Assembly (NCBI RefSeq): GCF_000026105.1 | Contig: NC_008027.1 | Coordinates: 1,566,001-1,630,000, forward strand | Source: Pseudomonas entomophila L48 | Lineage (GTDB): Bacteria; Pseudomonadota; Gammaproteobacteria; Pseudomonadales; Pseudomonadaceae | DNA length: 64,000 bases | Reading direction: 5' to 3' | Shown: positions 60,049 through 64,000 of the stretch, piece after piece | Numbering within the stretch: position 1 is the stretch's first letter | Layout: the number at the start of each line of letters is the position of its first letter | Program-made: the position numbers and the translations under genes | Notes under the pieces: model-generated | What the model saw: the letters and a program-made list of their open reading frames with translations, nothing else | What the model was told of the DNA's origin: nothing | Database searches by the model: none

Positions 60049-60161
60049 CTGTGGGAGCGGTTTTACCCGCGAATGCAAAGGTGAGTTTGCTGCCGCTTTC
60101 GCCGGCAAGCCGGCTCCTACAGGTTATGCGGCGGCCTGTAGGAGCCGGCTTGCCGGCGAAC
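60049..60161. repeat. REP cluster with two families
   Basis: A single GTGGGAGCGGTTTTACCCGC-type unit (60049-60075) is followed by a mirrored pair: TTTCGCCGGCAAGCCGGCTC (from 60097) and GAGCCGGCTTGCCGGCGAAC (to 60161). It lies between convergent aprF and the MFS gene. Confidence 0.85.
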
Positions 60162-60167
60162 CTGTCA

Positions 60168-61352
60168 TCAGGCCGCCGCCAGGCTGACCCGCCTGCGCTC
60201 CGCCAGCCCCCACACCACCAGCGCCAGGGCACCGATCACCAGCCCGGCGACGACGATCCCCATCCAGCCATGCACTTCGAACAGCTGCGTCCCCAGCAAC
60301 GAACCCAGCGCGCCGCCGATGAAGTAGCAGGTGATGTACCCGGCATTGAGCCGCGTCCGTGCCTCCGGCCGCAGCGCGATCACCGCATTCTGGTTGCTCA
60401 CGTGGATCAACTGCACCGCCAGGTCCAGCACCAGCACGCCCAGCAGCAGCGCCACCAGCGAGCTTTGCGCAAAGCCCAGCGGCACCCACGCCAGCAACAA
60501 CGCAACCAGGCCCACCGTGGTCCCCATCGCGCCCTGGCCACGGTCGGCCAGGCGCCCGGCCCAGTTGGCCGCCAGCGCGCCCACCGCGCCGGCCAGGCCG
60601 AACAGGCCGATCACAGCGTCCGAGTAATGATAGGGCGCGCTGCTCAGCAGGAACGCCAGCGGCGTCCAGAACAGGGCGAACAGGCTGAACGCCAGCAGCC
60701 CCAGCAGTGAGCGCAGGCGCAGCACCGGCTCTTCGACGAACAGCCGAAACACCGAACCGATCAGCGCCGGGTACTTCAGGCCGGCATGGCTGTGGTGCTG
60801 TGGCAGGCTGCGGTACAGCGCCAGTGCGGTGATTGCCATCAACACCGCGGCCAACACGTAGATGCTGCGCCAGCCGCCTAGTTCGGCCATGAACCCGGCG
60901 GCGGTGCGCGCCAGCAGGATGCCCAGCAGCAGGCCGCTCATCAGCGTACCCACCGCGCGACCGCGTTGTTCCGGGGCGCTCAGGGCTGCGGCCAGCGGCA
61001 CCAGCACCTGCGCCACCACGGAGAACAGCCCGGTCAGCGCCGTGCCAAGGATCAGCCATGGCAGGCTCGGCGCGCAGGCACTGATCACCAGGCCCACGGT
61101 AGCGATCAGCACCATGGTCACGATCAGCCGGCGCTGTTCGAACAGGTCGCCCAGCGGTGCCAGCAACAGCAGGCCGGCGCCGTAGCTCAGTTGCGCGGCG
61201 ATGACGATGGTGCCGGCGCTGGCGGTGCTCAGGCCGAACTGCTCGGCAATGCTGTGCAGCAAGGGTTGGGCGTAGTAGTTGCTGGCCACGGCCAGGCCGG
61301 TGGCAGTGGCCATCAGCAGGATCAGGGCACGACTCAATGTCGGGGTGTTCAT
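60168..61352 (-). CDS. MFS exporter, DHA1-like
   Basis: A 394-residue major facilitator with 12 helices. The motif LLLAPLGDLFEQRRLIV (MFS GxxGD.. loop, about 57-70) and the drug-efflux-type GLLLGILLARTAAGFMAELGGWRS (motif C region, about 135-155) are visible. The ATG at 61352 starts MNTPTLSRALILLMA. It is divergent from the LysR regulator at 61461 with a palindrome between, a common regulator-efflux pair; the substrate is unknown. Confidence 0.87.
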   Translation of the reverse strand: MNTPTLSRALILLMATATGLAVASNYYAQPLLHSIAEQFGLSTASAGTIVIAAQLSYGAGLLLLAPLGDLFEQRRLIVTMVLIATVGLVISACAPSLPWLILGTALTGLFSVVAQVLVPLAAALSAPEQRGRAVGTLMSGLLLGILLARTAAGFMAELGGWRSIYVLAAVLMAITALALYRSLPQHHSHAGLKYPALIGSVFRLFVEEPVLRLRSLLGLLAFSLFALFWTPLAFLLSSAPYHYSDAVIGLFGLAGAVGALAANWAGRLADRGQGAMGTTVGLVALLLAWVPLGFAQSSLVALLLGVLVLDLAVQLIHVSNQNAVIALRPEARTRLNAGYITCYFIGGALGSLLGTQLFEVHGWMGIVVAGLVIGALALVVWGLAERRRVSLAAA

Positions 61353-61399
61353 GGGCAGTCTCGTTGCAGGCAAGGTGGAATGTGGCCAAGTATCAGGAA

Positions 61400-61415
61400 G
61401 TGTCAGGCATGACAC
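61400..61415. promoter_or_regulatory. Operator-like palindrome between the MFS and LysR genes
   Basis: GTGTCA-GGCA-TGACAC is a perfect 6-bp inverted repeat in the 108-bp divergent intergenic region, next to a TATAGT -10-like element at 61421-61426. It is placed where a LysR-type regulator would bind to control both genes. Confidence 0.5.
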
Positions 61416-61460
61416 CAATGTATAGTTTTCACGTTATCCATCTCGAAAGCAGATAGAACG

Positions 61461-62342
61461 ATGAATCTCAAGCAGCTCGAGTACGCCCTGGCCGTGGCCG
61501 ACACCGGCAGCTTCACCCGCGCCGCCGAGCGCTGCCATGTGGTGCAGTCGGCCCTCAGCCATCAGGTGGCGCGGCTGGAGGCGCAGTTGAATGTCAGTTT
61601 GTTCGAGCGCAGTTCGCGTCGGGTTCGGCTGACACCCGCTGGCGAAGCCTTCGTGCTCAGTGCCCGGCCGGCGGTCGAGGCTGCCCGGCGCATCGCCGAT
61701 GATGTGGCCGCGGCGTGCGGGCAGGTGCGGGGGCGCCTGTCGATCGGCGAGATCAGTTCGCTGACCGCGCTTGACCTGGTCGACCTGCTGGCGGTGTTTC
61801 ATCGTCGCTATCCGGATGTGGACGTGCGCTGGCTCACGGCCAAGAGCGAACTGCTGATGGCCGACGTCTGCGAACGGCGGTTGGATGTGGGCTTCGTTGG
61901 CCTGTGGCAAGGCGAGGTGTTGCACGGCGTGCAGCATCGCCTGCTGGCGCGGGAGGAACTGGTGGCGGTATTGCCGACGGCGCACCGGCTGGCTGGCGCT
62001 GCGCAACTGACCCTGGCCGATTTGGTCGATGAGGTGCTGGTGGACTTTCCCGAAGGCACCGGCGCGCGGCGGCAGACCGACGAAGCGTTCCAGGCGGTGG
62101 GGGTGACGCGTCGGGTGCAGTTCGAAATCGGCCATATTCGCCTGGTGGAAAAGTTCGTCCAGCGCGGCATGGCCGTGGGGCTGGTGCCGGAGCGGATCGC
62201 CCGGGGGTTCGAAGGGGTGGCCAGGGTGCGCTTGCTGGATGCGCCGGTGCGGCACTTGTATGCGGTGTGGTCGCCCAGCCCTACACCGGCGGCGCGGGCG
62301 TTTCTTGAGGTGATGGAGCAGAGTCTCGTGGCAAGTCATTGA
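61461..62342 (+). CDS. LysR-type transcriptional regulator
   Basis: A 293-residue regulator. The N-terminal winged helix-turn-helix (about 1-60) has MNLKQLEYALAVADTGSFTRAAERCHVVQSALSHQVARLE (in part), and the effector domain starts near residue 90 (GRLSIGEISSLTAL). LysR proteins act as tetramers with a small-molecule co-inducer. It likely controls the divergent MFS gene and itself. The ATG at 61461 begins at the canonical position. It ends 4 bp before a REP pair. Confidence 0.9.
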   Translation: MNLKQLEYALAVADTGSFTRAAERCHVVQSALSHQVARLEAQLNVSLFERSSRRVRLTPAGEAFVLSARPAVEAARRIADDVAAACGQVRGRLSIGEISSLTALDLVDLLAVFHRRYPDVDVRWLTAKSELLMADVCERRLDVGFVGLWQGEVLHGVQHRLLAREELVAVLPTAHRLAGAAQLTLADLVDEVLVDFPEGTGARRQTDEAFQAVGVTRRVQFEIGHIRLVEKFVQRGMAVGLVPERIARGFEGVARVRLLDAPVRHLYAVWSPSPTPAARAFLEVMEQSLVASH

Positions 62343-62346
62343 GTGG

Positions 62347-62403
62347 GTTCGCCGGCAAGCCGGCTCCTACGGGGTTGCTGTAGGAGCCGGCTTGCCGGCG
62401 AAC
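62347..62403. repeat. REP-like pair, TTCGCCGGCAAGCCGGCTCCTAC type
   Basis: GTTCGCCGGCAAGCCGGCTC on the left mirrored by GAGCCGGCTTGCCGGCGAAC on the right, between convergent LysR and SDR genes. Confidence 0.87.
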
Positions 62404-62411
62404 AGGCACTG

Positions 62412-63161
62412 TCAGGCAGCGAAACCGCCATCCGCTGTCAGGCTGGCGCCAGTGATGTACCCCGCCTCAGGCCCGGCCAGATACGCCACGAAACTGGCAA
62501 TCTCCTCGACCTTGCCATAACGCCCGATGGCCATCAGCGGGATCAGGCTGTCGGCGAATTCGCCCTTGGCCGGGTTCATGTCGGTGTCGACCGGCCCAGG
62601 CTGGACGTTGTTCACGGTGATGCCCTGCGGCCCCAGGTCGCGCGCCAGGCCCCGGGTCAGGCCAACCAGCGCCGACTTGCTCATGGCGTACGGCGCGCCT
62701 CCGGCAAAGGGCATGCGCTCGGCGTTGGTGCTGCCGATGTTGATGATCCGCCCGCCCTGGCCCATGTGTTTTACCGCCGCCTGGGTGGCGACGAACACGC
62801 TGCGCACATTGACCGCCAGCAGGCGATCGAAGTCGTCCAGGTCGAACTCGGCCACCGGCGCCACGGCCAGGACGCCTGCGTTGTTGACCAGGATGTCGAG
62901 GCTGCCGAAGGCCTTGACGGTATCGGCCACCGCTTGTTGCACCGCAGCGGTATCGGCGCTGTCGGCGCGCAGGGCCAAGGCTTGGCCGCCTGCGTTGATG
63001 ATCTCGCCGGCCAGGGCCTCGGCGATCTGGGCGGAGCTTACGTAGGTGAAGGCGACTTTGGCGCCGTCCTGGGCCAGGCGGCGGACGATGGCCGCGCCGA
63101 TACCACGGGAACCGCCCTGGACGAGGGCCACTTTGCCGCTGAGGGGAAGTTGTTGGGACAT
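62412..63161 (-). CDS. Short-chain dehydrogenase/reductase (3-oxoacyl-ACP reductase-like)
   Basis: A 249-residue classical SDR. NAD(P) motif VALVQGGSRGIGAAIV, NNAGVLAVAP, NIGSTNAERMP and catalytic YAMSKSALVGL (Tyr-x3-Lys near 155-159), then PGPVDTDMNP and the C-terminal SLTADGGFAA. In classical SDRs the residue after VTG..GIG is usually T (here Q in VQGG). It is divergent from the LysR gene at 63286, a common arrangement for regulated oxidoreductases. Substrate unknown. Confidence 0.87.
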   Translation of the reverse strand: MSQQLPLSGKVALVQGGSRGIGAAIVRRLAQDGAKVAFTYVSSAQIAEALAGEIINAGGQALALRADSADTAAVQQAVADTVKAFGSLDILVNNAGVLAVAPVAEFDLDDFDRLLAVNVRSVFVATQAAVKHMGQGGRIINIGSTNAERMPFAGGAPYAMSKSALVGLTRGLARDLGPQGITVNNVQPGPVDTDMNPAKGEFADSLIPLMAIGRYGKVEEIASFVAYLAGPEAGYITGASLTADGGFAA

Positions 63162-63285
63162 GCTGATCTCCTGCGTTCAAGCAAGGCCGGATGCCTTGGA
63201 TGGGCGCAGTATCCGCCCAGGATTACCTGCTGATAAGATCGCAATCACTATCATCAGAGTAAACCTTTGGTTGTGAATGAGTGCC

Positions 63286-64000
63286 ATGGAATCCTTCAGC
63301 AGCCTTGAATGCTTCATCCGCAGCGCCGAAGTCGGCAGTTTTGCCGAGGCCGCCCGGCGCCTGTCGCTGACCCCGGCCGCAGTGGGCAAGAACGTCGCGC
63401 AACTGGAGGCGCGCCTGGGGGTGCGTCTGTTCCAGCGCAGCACCCGCAAGCTCACCCTGACCGAAGCCGGGCAACGCTTCCTGGGGGAGGTGAGCGACAG
63501 TTTCCGCACCATCCAGTACGCCGTCGCCAACCTGGCCAGCGCCGAAGGCCAGCCGGCCGGGTTGCTGCGGGTGAGCATGGGCACGGTGTTCGGGCGGCTG
63601 TATGTGTTGCCGCTGCTGGGCGAGTTCCTGCGTCGTTACCCGGCGATCACCCCGGACTGGCACTTCGACAACCGTCAGGTCGACCTGATCGGCCAGGGCT
63701 TCGATGCCGCCATTGGCGGTGGTTTCGAGTTACCGCTGGGGGTGGTGGCGCGCAAGCTGACCCCGGCGCACCGGGTGTTGGTGGCGGCGCCGGGCTATTT
63801 GCAGCGGCACGCCCAGATCGACCATCCACAGGCATTGCAGGCTCACCAAGGCATCCTCATCCGCTCGCCGCAGACCGGGCGAGTGCGTTCCTGGCCGCTG
63901 ACCAGCCGCTGGCAGGAGCAGTGCCCGCTGCAATTGCCGCAGACCATGACCATGAGCGACTCCGATGCTGCCTGCGCGGTGGCAGAGCAGGGCTTGGGCA
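63286..64000 (+). CDS. LysR-type transcriptional regulator (partial, cut by window end)
   Basis: The first 238 codons are present and the frame stays open to the right edge. The N-terminal HTH starts MESFSSLECFIRSAEVGSFAEAARRLSLTPAAVGK (in part) and the effector domain begins near residue 88 (GLLRVSMGTVFGRLYVLPLL). An in-frame ATG at 63277 would add three residues. It is divergent from the SDR gene, which it probably controls; a CTGAT/ATCAG inverted repeat with an 18-nt spacer lies at 63230-63257 between them. Confidence 0.9.
   Translation, partial: MESFSSLECFIRSAEVGSFAEAARRLSLTPAAVGKNVAQLEARLGVRLFQRSTRKLTLTEAGQRFLGEVSDSFRTIQYAVANLASAEGQPAGLLRVSMGTVFGRLYVLPLLGEFLRRYPAITPDWHFDNRQVDLIGQGFDAAIGGGFELPLGVVARKLTPAHRVLVAAPGYLQRHAQIDHPQALQAHQGILIRSPQTGRVRSWPLTSRWQEQCPLQLPQTMTMSDSDAACAVAEQGLG

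Noticed and set aside
20142..62403. REP arrays as CRISPR
   Set aside because: The repeats are palindromic pairs dispersed between genes, without regular spacers, and no cas genes are present.

Overview
The window looks like chromosome from a fluorescent Pseudomonas of the P. putida group. The reasons are the core order aroA-cmk-rpsA-ihfB-lapA-wzz ... wbpM-comEA-pyrF, high G+C with Pseudomonas codon use, many REP-like palindromes ending in GGAGC(C)GGCT, Pseudomonas-restricted families (DUF3509, DUF2897), and a serralysin cluster ordered aprA-inh-aprD-aprE-aprF. That last feature points towards P. entomophila or P. mosselii-like members rather than P. putida KT2440. This placement is inference from gene content; no search was run.

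Region 1 (1-3914) is housekeeping: the end of aroA, cmk, rpsA with a structured leader, ihfB behind a long structured intergenic region, and a small LapA-type membrane protein. Region 2 (about 3.9-18.5 kb) is an O-antigen locus of the Wzx/Wzy type. It runs wzz, a 668-bp gene-free gap, a visibly AT-rich trio (flippase, polymerase, glycosyltransferase), then a G+C-rich block for UDP-L-FucNAc (capE, capF, wecB-like), an L-FucNAc-type transferase, an epimerase, the initiating transferase wbpL and the 4,6-dehydratase wbpM. Most of these genes are joined by ATGA or TGATG overlaps. The order downstream of the trio matches the P. aeruginosa O11-type layout.

Region 3 (18.6-50 kb) is ordinary chromosome with many single genes separated by REP elements: comEA, pyrF, curA-like reductase, an InaA/WaaP-like kinase, transporters, a MocR regulator, a chemoreceptor, benE, GST, glutaredoxin, folE, smr, prmB, aroC, ankyrin protein, ZIP transporter, an LtaS-like sulfatase-fold protein, rraB, a cytochrome c, a class I glutamine amidotransferase, corA, plsC and a crotonase. 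Several small or unusual proteins sit here: an acireductone-dioxygenase-like protein lacking one metal ligand, an isochorismatase-like protein with Ser at the nucleophile position, and a GNAT-like protein with a C-terminal anchor.

Region 4 (50.2-60.1 kb) starts at tRNA-Ser(GGA) and carries a TonB-dependent siderophore receptor and the complete serralysin protease, inhibitor and type I secretion set. Region 5 (60.1-64 kb) has two divergent LysR-regulator/target pairs (MFS exporter and SDR), the last LysR gene being cut by the window end.

I found no CRISPR array, prophage, transposase or dedicated defence system. The most interesting items are competing RNA structures between rpsA and ihfB, perfect or near-perfect operator-like palindromes upstream of aprA and between the DUF3509 and ankyrin genes, and the proteins with altered catalytic residues.
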